The position numbers and the translations under genes were made by a program. From Opitutia bacterium (GTDB lineage Bacteria > Verrucomicrobiota > Verrucomicrobiia > Opitutales > Opitutaceae), in contig JANXWT010000229.1 in NCBI GenBank assembly GCA_025351035.1, positions 1 to 7,168 of the forward strand: 7,168 bases of DNA, written 5' to 3'. Every line of letters starts with the position of its first letter. Position 1 is the stretch's first letter. This document shows positions 1 through 6,482 of this stretch, one piece after another. Under the pieces are notes generated by a model that saw nothing but the letters and a program-made list of their open reading frames with translations, was not told the DNA's origin and did no database searches.

Positions 1-866
1 ATGGCCGGGTTGTCGCGGCGATAAGCGGGGATTTTCGAGAGCGAGAGCGTGTAGGTGATGTGCAGTTGCCCGGCGCGAAAAGCGCGCTCCTCGGCATCGA
101 CGGAGTCGGTCGGATAGAAATGAATCGCGTTGAGATAAACATGTTCGCGGTCCCAGTAGTTCGGGGATTTCACGCCGACGAGGCGCTGGTGGGGAGTCCA
201 TTCGGTGAGGATGAAGGGACCGCTCGTGACGATGCGGCCGACGCGGGTCCACGGCGTGCCGCGGCGATAGGCGTCGCCGAAGTCGGCGATGTGGCGGACG
301 TTGATCGGCCGCCACGGCGAGTTGAGGATGATCTGGAGGAAATAAGGGGCGGGGTTCGCGAGGGTGACAACGAAGGTGCGGGCATCAGGCGCGGCGATAC
401 CGACCGTCGCGATGTCGGTCGTGCGGCCCTTGTGGAAATTCTCGGCGCCGCGGATCACATAGAACAGGTAGGCGTAGTCGGCGGCGAGGGACGGGGTGAG
501 CGCGCGCCGCCACGAGTCGACGCAGTCCTGCGCGGTGATCGGCTCGCCGTTGCTCCACAGCGCATTCGCGCGAAGGTGGAACGTGTAGGTGAGACCGTCG
601 GGCGAGATATCCCAGCTTTCGGCGATGGCGGGAGTCGGCTTGAGCGTGAGTGGGTCGAAACTCACCAGCGGCTCAAAGATGGCGTGGATGACTTTGGCCT
701 CGCCGATGCCGGTGACGACTTGCGGGTCGAGATCGGTGGGCTCGGAGCCGACGCTGAAATGAAGGACGCCGGTGCGGTTGCCGAGCGCGACGGAGGACTC
801 GCGTTTGGCGCAGCCAGCGAGGAGCAGCGCGACGAGACAGTAGAGAAAAATTTGGAGGCGTTTCAT
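1..866 (-). CDS. Oligopeptide ABC transporter substrate-binding lipoprotein (OppA-like, SBP family 5), 3' end cut by window
   Basis: Binds peptides outside the cytoplasmic membrane and delivers them to an ABC permease, as inferred from the family. The N-terminus is a lipoprotein signal: MKR, a hydrophobic stretch, then the lipobox LLAGC with the acylated cysteine at residue 19. Family-5 hallmarks follow: SEPTDLDPQ (41-49), IFEPLVSFDP (63-72), AESWDISPDGLTYTFHLR (82-99) and WSNGEPITAQDCVDSW (104-119). Further on come TSGPFILTEW, then PNYWDRE and an FYPTDSVDAEERAFRAGQLH stretch. About 288 residues are visible; the family usually has 500-550, so roughly half is missing beyond position 1. The ATG at 866 is chosen because the signal peptide starts there; no Shine-Dalgarno motif precedes it. 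It lies 58 bp downstream of ispF on the same strand and could be co-transcribed. No permease or ATPase gene is in view. The family is confident; peptide specificity is inferred. Confidence 0.9.
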   Translation of the reverse strand, partial: MKRLQIFLYCLVALLLAGCAKRESSVALGNRTGVLHFSVGSEPTDLDPQVVTGIGEAKVIHAIFEPLVSFDPLTLKPTPAIAESWDISPDGLTYTFHLRANALWSNGEPITAQDCVDSWRRALTPSLAADYAYLFYVIRGAENFHKGRTTDIATVGIAAPDARTFVVTLANPAPYFLQIILNSPWRPINVRHIADFGDAYRRGTPWTRVGRIVTSGPFILTEWTPHQRLVGVKSPNYWDREHVYLNAIHFYPTDSVDAEERAFRAGQLHITYTLSLSKIPAYRRDNPA

Positions 867-924
867 TGGTTGGATTGCGGCGTCCAGCCGTCGCGCAAGG
901 CTATGGCTGGCAAGAAAGCCGCTC

Positions 925-1407
925 TTACAGTTTCTGAATCAGTGCGACAGCGTGGGCGGCGATGGCGAGGCCGCGACCGATGTCGTCGCTGCCTTCGTTG
1001 GTAGTGGCCTTGAGGCCGATGGCGTCGACGGGCAGACCGGTAGAGCGGGCGAGGGCGGATTTCATCTCGGCGAGACGCGGGGAAATTTTCGGCTGCTCGG
1101 CGACGAGCGTCGCGTCGACGTTGACCGGCGACCAGCCGCGCTCGCGGAGAGCGGCGATGACTTTTTGCAGGAGCAACTGCGAGTCGGCGTTTTTCCAGGT
1201 GGCGTCGGTGTTGGGAAAAAAGTGGCCGATGTCGGGCAGGCCGGCGGCGCCGAGGAGGGCGTCGCAGATGGCGTGCGTGAGCGCGTCGGCGTCGGAGTGG
1301 CCGTCGAGACCGAAGGGACTGTCGAACTTCACGCCGCCGAGCACAAGCGGGCGGCCCGCGATGGTGCGGTGGATGTCGTAGCCGTGGCCGATGCGGATGG
1401 GAGACAT
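925..1407 (-). CDS. ispF: 2-C-methyl-D-erythritol 2,4-cyclodiphosphate synthase (IspF)
   Basis: Converts 4-diphosphocytidyl-2-C-methyl-erythritol 2-phosphate to the 2,4-cyclodiphosphate with release of CMP, the fifth step of the MEP isoprenoid pathway, in the cytosol. The 160-residue protein has the usual family length. It opens with IRIGHGYDIHR, giving metal ligands D11 and H13, and continues with GLDGHSDADALTHA, where H45 is the third ligand. The family landmarks LLGAAGLPDIGHFFP, NVDATLVAEQPKI and the C-terminal KATTNEGSDDIGRG follow. The reading frame is open far upstream, but that part overlaps ispD out of frame. The ATG at 1407 gives a normal N-terminus and lies only 13 nt after the ispD stop, so the two are very likely one operon. 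No Shine-Dalgarno motif is visible; the leader is pyrimidine-rich (CTCTCGCCTC before ATG). Identification is secure. Confidence 0.97.
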   Translation of the reverse strand: MSPIRIGHGYDIHRTIAGRPLVLGGVKFDSPFGLDGHSDADALTHAICDALLGAAGLPDIGHFFPNTDATWKNADSQLLLQKVIAALRERGWSPVNVDATLVAEQPKISPRLAEMKSALARSTGLPVDAIGLKATTNEGSDDIGRGLAIAAHAVALIQKL

Positions 1408-1420
1408 GAGGCGAGAGGCG

Positions 1421-2107
1421 TCAGGCGAGAGGTAGATCGCTGGAGAGGAGAAATTCCAAGTAGGCGAGGTCGGCGGGCGTGGTGAGTTTGGGATTGGGCC
1501 GGTTGTTCTCGAGGAGCGCGACGGGGTGGTGGAGCAGTTCGACGGCGGAGGCGTCGTCGGTGATGCGCAGGCCGCGCGCCGCGACGCGGGCGTAGGCGCG
1601 GCAGATGAGGGCGCGGGAAAAAACCTGCGGCGTCTCCATTGCCCAGAGATTCGCGCGCTCGACGCTGCGGAGGCGGCCTTCGCCGCGGTGTTCTTTGATG
1701 GTGTCGGTGACGCGGTGCGCGAGCACGACGGCGTTTTCGCGGCGGACAATCTTGTGGAGGGCGGCGAGTTGCTCGGGGCGGACAAGCGGGCGGGCGCAAT
1801 CGTGGATGAAAACGTATTTCACATCGTCGGGCAGCTCGGCAAGCGCGGCGGCGACGGAGTCCTGGCGCTCTTTGCCGCCGGGGACGAAGACGGTGGGCGT
1901 CGGCGCGTAGGCGGAGAGTTCGACGAGCTGGCGCTGGTCGCGGTAGGTGACGACGAAAAAATCAGCGACCCCGCTGCGGTAGAACGCACTGGCCGAATGC
2001 GCGAACACGGGCTTGCCGGCGAGCGGCGCGAGGATTTTGTCGGCGACAGCGTCCTGCATGCGCGAGCTGCGGCCGGCGGCGAGAAGAATGGCGGCGGTGC
2101 GGGACAT
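1421..2107 (-). CDS. ispD: 2-C-methyl-D-erythritol 4-phosphate cytidylyltransferase (IspD)
   Basis: Joins MEP to CTP, giving 4-diphosphocytidyl-2-C-methyl-erythritol and pyrophosphate, the third step of the MEP pathway. The 228-residue protein has the expected length. The nucleotide-binding start is ILLAAGRSSRM (7-17), with R16 and K24 (DKIL) matching the catalytic Arg/Lys pair. Next are GGKERQDSV (77-85), HDCARP (102-107; usually HDAARP, so Ala to Cys at 104), VTDTIK (133-138), R151 with ETPQVF (158-163), TDDASAVE (183-190) and K207 near the end. The frame is open to 2872 upstream, but that extension is the shadow of pyrF. The ATG at 2107 immediately precedes the conserved SRTAAILLAAG, so it is chosen. 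A tandem heptamer array ends 7 nt before it and no Shine-Dalgarno motif exists. Order: pyrF, 50-bp gap, ispD, 13-bp gap, ispF. Confidence 0.97.
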   Translation of the reverse strand: MSRTAAILLAAGRSSRMQDAVADKILAPLAGKPVFAHSASAFYRSGVADFFVVTYRDQRQLVELSAYAPTPTVFVPGGKERQDSVAAALAELPDDVKYVFIHDCARPLVRPEQLAALHKIVRRENAVVLAHRVTDTIKEHRGEGRLRSVERANLWAMETPQVFSRALICRAYARVAARGLRITDDASAVELLHHPVALLENNRPNPKLTTPADLAYLEFLLSSDLPLA

Positions 2108-2114
2108 CGAAGAA

Positions 2115-2142
2115 GTTGAGAGTTGAAAGCTGAGGGTTGAGA
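2115..2142. repeat. Tandem heptamer array, 4 units, just upstream of ispD
   Basis: Four adjacent 7-bp units on the plus strand: GTTGAGA, GTTGAAA, GCTGAGG, GTTGAGA. Read towards ispD they are TCTCAAC, CCTCAGC, TTTCAAC, TCTCAAC. The array occupies most of the 50-bp spacer between the pyrF stop and the ispD start, and its last unit ends 7 nt before the ATG. It replaces the expected ribosome-binding region. Its function is unknown: a repeat expanded by slippage, a translation leader, or a mobile repeat family are all possible. Confidence 0.85.
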
Positions 2143-2157
2143 GACCGGAAACGAAAC

Positions 2158-2859
2158 TCAGGCGGAGGCGAGGTCGGCGAGGATGTCGCGGGCGGCGGCG
2201 GCGGGATCGGCGGCTTGGAGGATGGGGCGGCCGACGACGATGAAACTGGAACCGGCGCGCGCGGCGGCGGCGGGGGACATGACGCGCTTTTGGTCGTCGC
2301 TTGGAGCGGTTTCGCTGAACGGGCGGATGCCGGGCGTGACGAGCTGCAGATCGGCGGGGAGTGAGCGTCGGAGCAGAGCAACTTCGAGCGGCGAGCAGAC
2401 GAGGCCGCGCAGGCCGGAGTCGGCGGCGAGTTGGCCGAGGCGGGCGACTTGGTCCTCGGCGGCGGAGTTGACGCCGATTTCGTGGAGCCCGGCGGTGTCC
2501 ATTGAGGTGAGGACGGTGACGCCGAGGAGGAGAAGTTGCGGATTGGTTTTCTGCTGGGCGGCGAGAGCGGCGCGCATCATCTCGGCCCCGCCGGCGGTGT
2601 GCAGCGTGAGCATGCGGATCGGCAGCGGGCCGAGCGAATCGACGGCCTTGCCGACAGTGTTGGGGATATCGTGGAGCTTGAGGTCGAGGAAAACGTGGAA
2701 GCCCATGCTCGCGACTTCGCGGACGTAGTTGGGGCCGTAGGTCGTGAACATTTGCAGTCCGATTTTCACCCAGCGGAGCTGGCTGCGCAACTGGCGGAGG
2801 ATCGGGGCGGCGGCTTCGCGGGTCGGGACGTCGAGAGCCAAAATGAGATCGCAGGGCAT
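2158..2859 (-). CDS. pyrF: Orotidine 5'-phosphate decarboxylase (PyrF)
   Basis: Decarboxylates OMP to UMP, the last step of de novo pyrimidine synthesis, in the cytosol. The 233-residue protein matches the short bacterial group. Family residues are present: D10 in LALDVP, K32 in VKIG, and the catalytic motif DLKLHDIPNTV at 59-69 with D59, K61 and D64. TPGIRP is at 175-180 and the phosphate-binding GRPI with R211 is at 210-213. The ATG at 2859 is chosen because the conserved barrel strand begins within a few residues. No Shine-Dalgarno motif is present; a repeat arm ends 7 nt upstream. It is first in the minus-strand run pyrF-ispD-ispF and divergent from ispE. Identification is secure. Confidence 0.97.
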   Translation of the reverse strand: MPCDLILALDVPTREAAAPILRQLRSQLRWVKIGLQMFTTYGPNYVREVASMGFHVFLDLKLHDIPNTVGKAVDSLGPLPIRMLTLHTAGGAEMMRAALAAQQKTNPQLLLLGVTVLTSMDTAGLHEIGVNSAAEDQVARLGQLAADSGLRGLVCSPLEVALLRRSLPADLQLVTPGIRPFSETAPSDDQKRVMSPAAAARAGSSFIVVGRPILQAADPAAAARDILADLASA

Positions 2860-2866
2860 TTGGAGA

Positions 2867-2960
2867 AACCACTAATGGACACTAATGGTCACTAATCAAA
2901 GAGAGAAATGCACCTCGGGTTTGGGCTAGGATTAGCGACCATTAGTGTCCATTAGTGGTT
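2867..2960. repeat. 94-bp inverted repeat built of ACTAATGG-type decamers, in the pyrF/ispE divergent spacer
   Basis: The left arm (2867-2897) and right arm (2930-2960) are 31 bp each and are inverted copies with a single mismatch (position 2892 against 2935). Each arm is itself a tandem repeat of period 10: ACTAATGGAC, ACTAATGGTC, then a truncated ACTAATC in the left arm. The arms enclose a 32-nt loop (2898-2929). The left arm ends 7 nt before the pyrF ATG and the right arm 8 nt before the ispE ATG, so both genes carry the same leader sequence ending ATTAGTGGTT. It fills 94 of the 109 bp between the two starts, so the promoters for both genes probably overlap it. It could be a small non-autonomous mobile element, a shared operator, or an expanded repeat. 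Confidence 0.93.
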
Positions 2961-2968
2961 AATTGTTC

Positions 2969-3874
2969 ATGGATGTCTCCGTTTTCAGTCCCGCCAAGAT
3001 CAACCTCTTCCTCGCCGTTACGGGCCGGCGGGCGGACGGGTTTCACGATTTGGTGTCGGTGGCCGCGCCGCTGGACTTCGGGGATGAGCTTAGAGTGGGG
3101 AACGAGGAACTGGGAGCCGGGAGCCAAACTCCGGATGGAGGTAAAATCACTTTGGAGTGTGACGACGCGGCGGTGCCGGTGGACGGGAGCAATCTGATTT
3201 TGAAAGCGGCGGCGGCGTTCGCGGCGGCGACGGACTGGAAGGGCGGGGCGAGTTTCCGGCTGACGAAGCGCACTCCGCTGGGCGCGGGGCTGGGCGGCGG
3301 GAGCAGCAATGCGGTGGCGGCGTTGCGCGCTCTCAATCAGCTCGCGGGTGGATTGCTGGACGAGCGGCGCTTGACGGAAGTCGCGGCGACGCTCGGCTCG
3401 GATTGCGCGCTGTTCGTGAAGAACGCGCCGGTGGTGATGCGCGGGCGCGGCGAGCGCGTGGAGCAATTGGCGGATGCGGCGGCGGTCCGGCTGCGCGGGC
3501 GACGGGTGCTCGTGTTCAAGCCCAGTTTTGGCATCAGCACGCCGTGGGCGTATAGGCGGATGGTGGCACGCGGGAGTGATTATGTTTCGACTGCCGAGGC
3601 GGAGGCGCGGCTCGCGGCGTGGATGAACGGTGCCGCGGCCGCGGAAGAACTTTGTTTCAACAACCTGGAGCCGGCGGCGTTCGGGAAATTCATCGCGCTG
3701 CCGGTGTTGCTGGAAAAATTGCGGCGGCAGTTTGGCGTGACGGCGCGCATGAGCGGCAGCGGCAGCGCGTGCTATGCGCTGCTGCGTGAAGATTTCGCGA
3801 CGGTCCCGGTCGTGGCGTGCATCCGCGAGAGCTGGGGACCGGCGGCGTTCGTGCAGGAGGCGCGGATCGCCTAG
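2969..3874 (+). CDS. ispE: 4-diphosphocytidyl-2-C-methyl-D-erythritol kinase (IspE)
   Basis: Phosphorylates the 2-hydroxyl of CDP-methylerythritol with ATP, the fourth MEP-pathway step; a GHMP-superfamily kinase. The 301-residue protein has family length. SPAKINLFL at 7-15 contains catalytic K10, GRRADGFHDL follows, the ATP loop PLGAGLGGGSSNA is at 103-115, GSDCALFV carries catalytic D145, and the third GHMP motif MSGSGSA starts at 261. The ATG at 2969 gives the canonical short N-terminus; a TTG two codons upstream is possible but less likely. The loop after LDFGDEL (roughly residues 43-58) is about ten residues longer than in E. coli IspE and coincides with a heptamer repeat in the DNA. Divergent from pyrF-ispD-ispF and followed 67 bp later by ptsI on the same strand. 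Confidence 0.96.
   Translation: MDVSVFSPAKINLFLAVTGRRADGFHDLVSVAAPLDFGDELRVGNEELGAGSQTPDGGKITLECDDAAVPVDGSNLILKAAAAFAAATDWKGGASFRLTKRTPLGAGLGGGSSNAVAALRALNQLAGGLLDERRLTEVAATLGSDCALFVKNAPVVMRGRGERVEQLADAAAVRLRGRRVLVFKPSFGISTPWAYRRMVARGSDYVSTAEAEARLAAWMNGAAAAEELCFNNLEPAAFGKFIALPVLLEKLRRQFGVTARMSGSGSACYALLREDFATVPVVACIRESWGPAAFVQEARIA
3093..3127. repeat. Tandem heptamer array inside ispE, 5 units
   Basis: Five adjacent 7-bp units: GAGTGGG, GAACGAG, GAACTGG, GAGCCGG, GAGCCAA. They encode most of the stretch VGNEELGAGSQ in IspE. Because 7 is not a multiple of 3, the repeat is invisible in the protein and must be a DNA-level feature. It lies in a length-variable region between the conserved DFGDEL and NLILKAA segments. 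It differs in sequence from the other heptamer array, upstream of ispD, but shares its period. Confidence 0.75.
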
Positions 3875-3912
3875 TTACGCATTGACCGCGCCGGGTCTGG
3901 CTAGGTTAATCC

Positions 3913-3933
3913 GGGCTGCCGCTGCGGCGGCCC
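3913..3933 (+). promoter_or_regulatory. GC-rich hairpin directly upstream of ptsI start
   Basis: Positions 3913-3922 (GGGCTGCCGC) can pair with 3924-3933 (GCGGCGGCCC) through up to ten pairs including one G-U; about eight pairs with a 5-nt loop are realistic. It ends 8 nt before the ptsI ATG, where it could cover or position the initiation region. No U-run follows (AAGCTCCC), so it is not a standard intrinsic terminator for ispE. A role in ptsI translation is inference. Confidence 0.5.
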
Positions 3934-3941
3934 AAGCTCCC

Positions 3942-5708
3942 ATGGATCCACGCGCGCACAGCGAAATTGTCATCCAGGGCATCCCTGCGTCCGCGGGCAT
4001 CGCGCACGGGCAGGTGTTTCTCTATTTGCAGAGCGAGCTGGAGATTCCGCGTTACACCGTCGATCCCGAGCGGCGGGCGGCGGAGATCGCGCGCTTCGAG
4101 CAGGCTCTGCTCGTGACGCGTCACCAGATCAAGCAGGTGCAGGAGCAGGTGCGGAAGAATACGAGCGAGGAGGAGGCGCTGATCTTCGACGCGCACCAGA
4201 TGGTGCTCGAGGACCAGGCGCTGATCGGGGAGACCATCCGCGATTTCCAGGAGAGCGGGCTGAACATCGAAACGTGTTTCAACGCCGTCGCCCAACGCTA
4301 TGTGCAGGCGTTTGCCGAGATCGACGACGAGTATTTGCGCGAGCGTGCGGCCGACATCAAGGACGTGACGAAGCGCGTGCTGCATGTGCTGCTCGGGCAG
4401 GCGGCCACGAGTCTGAACGCACTGGTCGAGCAGCGGGTCATTGTGGCGCCGGACATTTCCCCATCGGAGGCGGCGGGCATCGACCGCAGTTCGGCGCTGG
4501 GTATCGTGACCGATGCGGGCAGCCGGACGAGTCACGCGGTGATTGTGGCGCGCTCGATGAAGATTCCGGCGGTCGTTGGCGTGCGCGACCTGACGACGCG
4601 GGTGCAGGACGGGGACCGGATCATCGTCGACGGCTACGCGGGCGTGGTGATCGTCAATCCCGGCGAGGCGACGCTGTTCCGTTACGGAAGCATCCAGTCG
4701 GAGAAGAAGACTTTTGAGTCGCAGTTGATGGCGGTGAACGAACTGCCGGCCGAGACGCTCGACGGGGTGGCGGTGAAACTGCGCGCGAACATCGAGCGGC
4801 CCGACGAGGTCGCGTTGGTGCAGCAATACCGCGCGGCGGGCGTGGGGCTTTACCGCACGGAGTTTCTTTTCCTCAACTCGCACTCCATCCCGACGGAGGA
4901 GCAGCAGTATGCCGCCTACCGGGCAATCGTCGAGGGGCTCGCGCCCGAAACGGTGACGATCCGCACGCTGGACTTGGGCGGCGACAAGCCGATGCCGGGC
5001 AATCCGCAACTGATCGGGCCGGAGGCGAATCCGTTCCTCGGTTTCCGCGCGATCCGGATGTGTCTCGAGCATCCGGAAATGTTCAAGGACCAGTTGCGGG
5101 CCGTCCTGCGTGCGAGTGCGCACGGCCGGGTGGACCTGATGTATCCGATGATCAGCGGGGCGGAGGAACTCGCGCGGGCGAACGCCTTGCTCGCCGAGGC
5201 GAAAGCCGAAGTGCGGGCGCGCGGCCAGGCGTTCGATGCGACGCTGCGCGTCGGCACGATGATCGAGATCCCGAGCGCGGCGCTGACCGCCGACGTGCTG
5301 GCGGCGCAATGCGATTTCTTCAGCATCGGCACGAACGATCTCATCCAGTATTTGCTGGCGATCGACCGCGGCAACAACCGCATCGCGCATCTCTATGATC
5401 CCGCGCACCCGGCGGTGATCCGGGTGATCAAGGGCGTGGTGGACGAGGCGCACCGGCGGGGCATCAAAGTCAGCGTCTGCGGCGAAATGGCGGGCGACCC
5501 GGTGTTCGCACCGCTGTTGCTGGGGCTGGGGATTGACGAATTGAGCATGACGCCGACGCTGCTGCCCGCGGTGAAATACATCGTGCGCAACATGCGCCTG
5601 AGCGACGCGCAGGCGCTGGCCAAGGAAGCCCTGGCACTCACCGATCCGAAAAAGACCTACGCGCTCGTCGAGGCGTTCTACAAGGAACGCGTCCGGCAGG
5701 CGGAATGA
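3942..5708 (+). CDS. ptsI: Phosphoenolpyruvate-protein phosphotransferase (PTS enzyme I)
   Basis: Takes phosphate from PEP onto a histidine and passes it to HPr, the first step of the phosphotransferase system, in the cytosol. The 588-residue protein matches family length (E. coli 575). Domains: N-terminal HPr-binding helical region (about 10-140), the mobile phosphohistidine domain with GSRTSHAVIVAR and H198, then the PEP-binding barrel (about 255-545). Barrel landmarks are YRTEFLFL (R305), DLGGDKPMPG, MIEIPS (E442), DFFSIGTNDLIQY (458-470) and CGEMAGD (C513). All catalytic positions match E. coli with an offset of 9-11. No GAF domain precedes it, so it is PtsI rather than PtsP. The ATG at 3942 is chosen since IVIQGIPASAGIAHG follows at the usual distance; the frame upstream overlaps ispE. 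No HPr or EII gene is in view, so the system could be regulatory or sugar-transporting. Confidence 0.96.
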   Translation: MDPRAHSEIVIQGIPASAGIAHGQVFLYLQSELEIPRYTVDPERRAAEIARFEQALLVTRHQIKQVQEQVRKNTSEEEALIFDAHQMVLEDQALIGETIRDFQESGLNIETCFNAVAQRYVQAFAEIDDEYLRERAADIKDVTKRVLHVLLGQAATSLNALVEQRVIVAPDISPSEAAGIDRSSALGIVTDAGSRTSHAVIVARSMKIPAVVGVRDLTTRVQDGDRIIVDGYAGVVIVNPGEATLFRYGSIQSEKKTFESQLMAVNELPAETLDGVAVKLRANIERPDEVALVQQYRAAGVGLYRTEFLFLNSHSIPTEEQQYAAYRAIVEGLAPETVTIRTLDLGGDKPMPGNPQLIGPEANPFLGFRAIRMCLEHPEMFKDQLRAVLRASAHGRVDLMYPMISGAEELARANALLAEAKAEVRARGQAFDATLRVGTMIEIPSAALTADVLAAQCDFFSIGTNDLIQYLLAIDRGNNRIAHLYDPAHPAVIRVIKGVVDEAHRRGIKVSVCGEMAGDPVFAPLLLGLGIDELSMTPTLLPAVKYIVRNMRLSDAQALAKEALALTDPKKTYALVEAFYKERVRQAE

Positions 5709-5724
5709 CCGGCGTGCAGTTTCC

Positions 5725-6327
5725 CTACGGCGCCAGCAGGGTGGCCTTGGTGATCACGTCGATCTCGATCTCGATTTCGTCGGCGATGAAAGTTTCGTCG
5801 ACGCTGTGCTCCCAAGTCATGCCGTAATCGCGGCGATTGAGTGTGCAGCGGAGACTGAACCCGGCGGTGACGGTCTTGCCCTTCTTCCCTTCACCGAATT
5901 TGCGGCCGGTCGTCGTGAAAGGCAGCGCCACCTCTTGGCTCACGCCGTGCATGGCGAGCGTGCCGTGCATCACATAGTGCCCGTCTTTTCCATCGAGGCG
6001 GCTGCTCTGAAAGGTCAGCGTCGGGATTTTCTCGACATCAAAAAAATCAGCCGAGCGCAGGTGCTCGTTGCGGGCGGCGATGCCGGTGTCGACGCTCGCG
6101 GTCTTGATCGTCGCGCCGATGGTGGAACCGGCGAGGTCGGCCTCGTCGAATTTCAGCGTGATGGCGAAGTCCGTGAATTTGCCGCGCACCTTCGACAGTC
6201 CGCCGAGGATCGGCACCGCGAAGCCAATCGTGGAGTGGTTCTGGTCGATCTTGTATTCGAGCGCCGGGGCGGCGGCGAGGAAGGTGAGGGCGAGCGCGGC
6301 GGCGAGCGTAGGCCGGAGATATTTCAT
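5725..6327 (-). CDS. YceI-family secreted lipid-binding-type protein
   Basis: The YceI fold is a lipocalin-like barrel known to bind isoprenoid-type lipids in some members; the function here is not proven. The 200-residue protein starts with a Sec signal (MKYLRPTLAAALALTFLAAAPA, likely cut after A22), so it is periplasmic. Family landmarks: YKIDQNHSTIGFAV, the GKFTDFAITLKFDE strand, ASVDTGIAARNEHLRSADFFDVEKIPTLTF and LAMHGVSQEVALPF, then FSLRCTLNRRDYGM and a C-terminal EIEIEIDVI strand. Start choice: ATG at 6327; a GTG immediately upstream (6330) would add one residue. It converges with ptsI, with 16 bp between the two stop codons and no clear terminator there. A link to the nearby isoprenoid genes is tempting but unsupported. 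Confidence 0.93.
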   Translation of the reverse strand: MKYLRPTLAAALALTFLAAAPALEYKIDQNHSTIGFAVPILGGLSKVRGKFTDFAITLKFDEADLAGSTIGATIKTASVDTGIAARNEHLRSADFFDVEKIPTLTFQSSRLDGKDGHYVMHGTLAMHGVSQEVALPFTTTGRKFGEGKKGKTVTAGFSLRCTLNRRDYGMTWEHSVDETFIADEIEIEIDVITKATLLAP

Positions 6328-6335
6328 CACGCGAA

Positions 6336-6377
6336 GTTGGCCGGACCGTTGACCAACGCACGGCGAAAGCGACCAAC
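6336..6377. promoter_or_regulatory. Possible operator: GTTGG/CCAAC half-sites upstream of yceI
   Basis: GTTGG at 6336-6340 faces CCAAC at 6353-6357, and GACCAAC recurs at 6351-6357 and 6371-6377, exactly 20 bp apart (two helical turns). This lies 9-50 bp upstream of the yceI start, where a regulator could act. Five-base half-sites in GC-rich DNA can arise by chance, so the call is weak. Confidence 0.2.
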
Positions 6378-6433
6378 CCCAAGCCAGCCGGGACGAGCCG
6401 TCTGTTTGTCCGGTTGTGAAGTGAAGGGCCGAG

Positions 6434-6450
6434 CTCCGGCGAGGCCGGGG
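6434..6450. other. Short GC-rich hairpin in the yceI/DUF4160 spacer
   Basis: CTCCGGC pairs with GCCGGGG across a GAG loop (seven pairs, one G-U). On the plus strand TTTT follows after five bases. No plus-strand gene lies immediately upstream for it to terminate, so it may instead be a leader structure or incidental. Confidence 0.3.
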
Positions 6451-6482
6451 ACTGGTTTTCTCATGAGGCCGCCCCCGAGGCG

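Noticed and set aside
884..910. Inverted repeat CCAGCC...GGCTGG between ispF and the oppA-like gene
   Set aside because: Only six pairs with a 15-nt loop and no T-run on either strand, so it is not a convincing terminator.
60..1004. 314-residue plus-strand frame over the oppA-like gene and ispF end
   Set aside because: Gly/Asp/Arg-rich low-complexity shadow; the minus strand encodes recognisable SBP family 5 and IspF sequences through the same bases.
1408..1785. Upstream extension of the ispF frame (286-residue version)
   Set aside because: The added Ser/Pro/Ala-rich sequence overlaps ispD in another frame; the family N-terminus begins at 1407.
2108..2872. Upstream extension of the ispD frame (483-residue version)
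   Set aside because: The extra part is out of frame with pyrF, which is complete there; IspD homology starts at the ATG at 2107.
2867..2960. CRISPR-like or IS interpretation of the decamer repeats
   Set aside because: Units are 10 bp without spacers of equal length, no cas or transposase gene is near, and no target-site duplication flanks the element.
3906..5453. 515-residue open frame antisense to ptsI
   Set aside because: It is the shadow of ptsI in GC-rich DNA; its Arg/His-rich composition resembles no family, while the plus strand encodes a complete enzyme I.
5709..5724. Possible bidirectional terminator between ptsI and yceI
   Set aside because: Only 16 bp lie between the stops and no stem with a T-run is visible there.
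6047..6382. Minus-strand frame overlapping yceI
   Set aside because: Overlaps the clear YceI frame and has no family resemblance.
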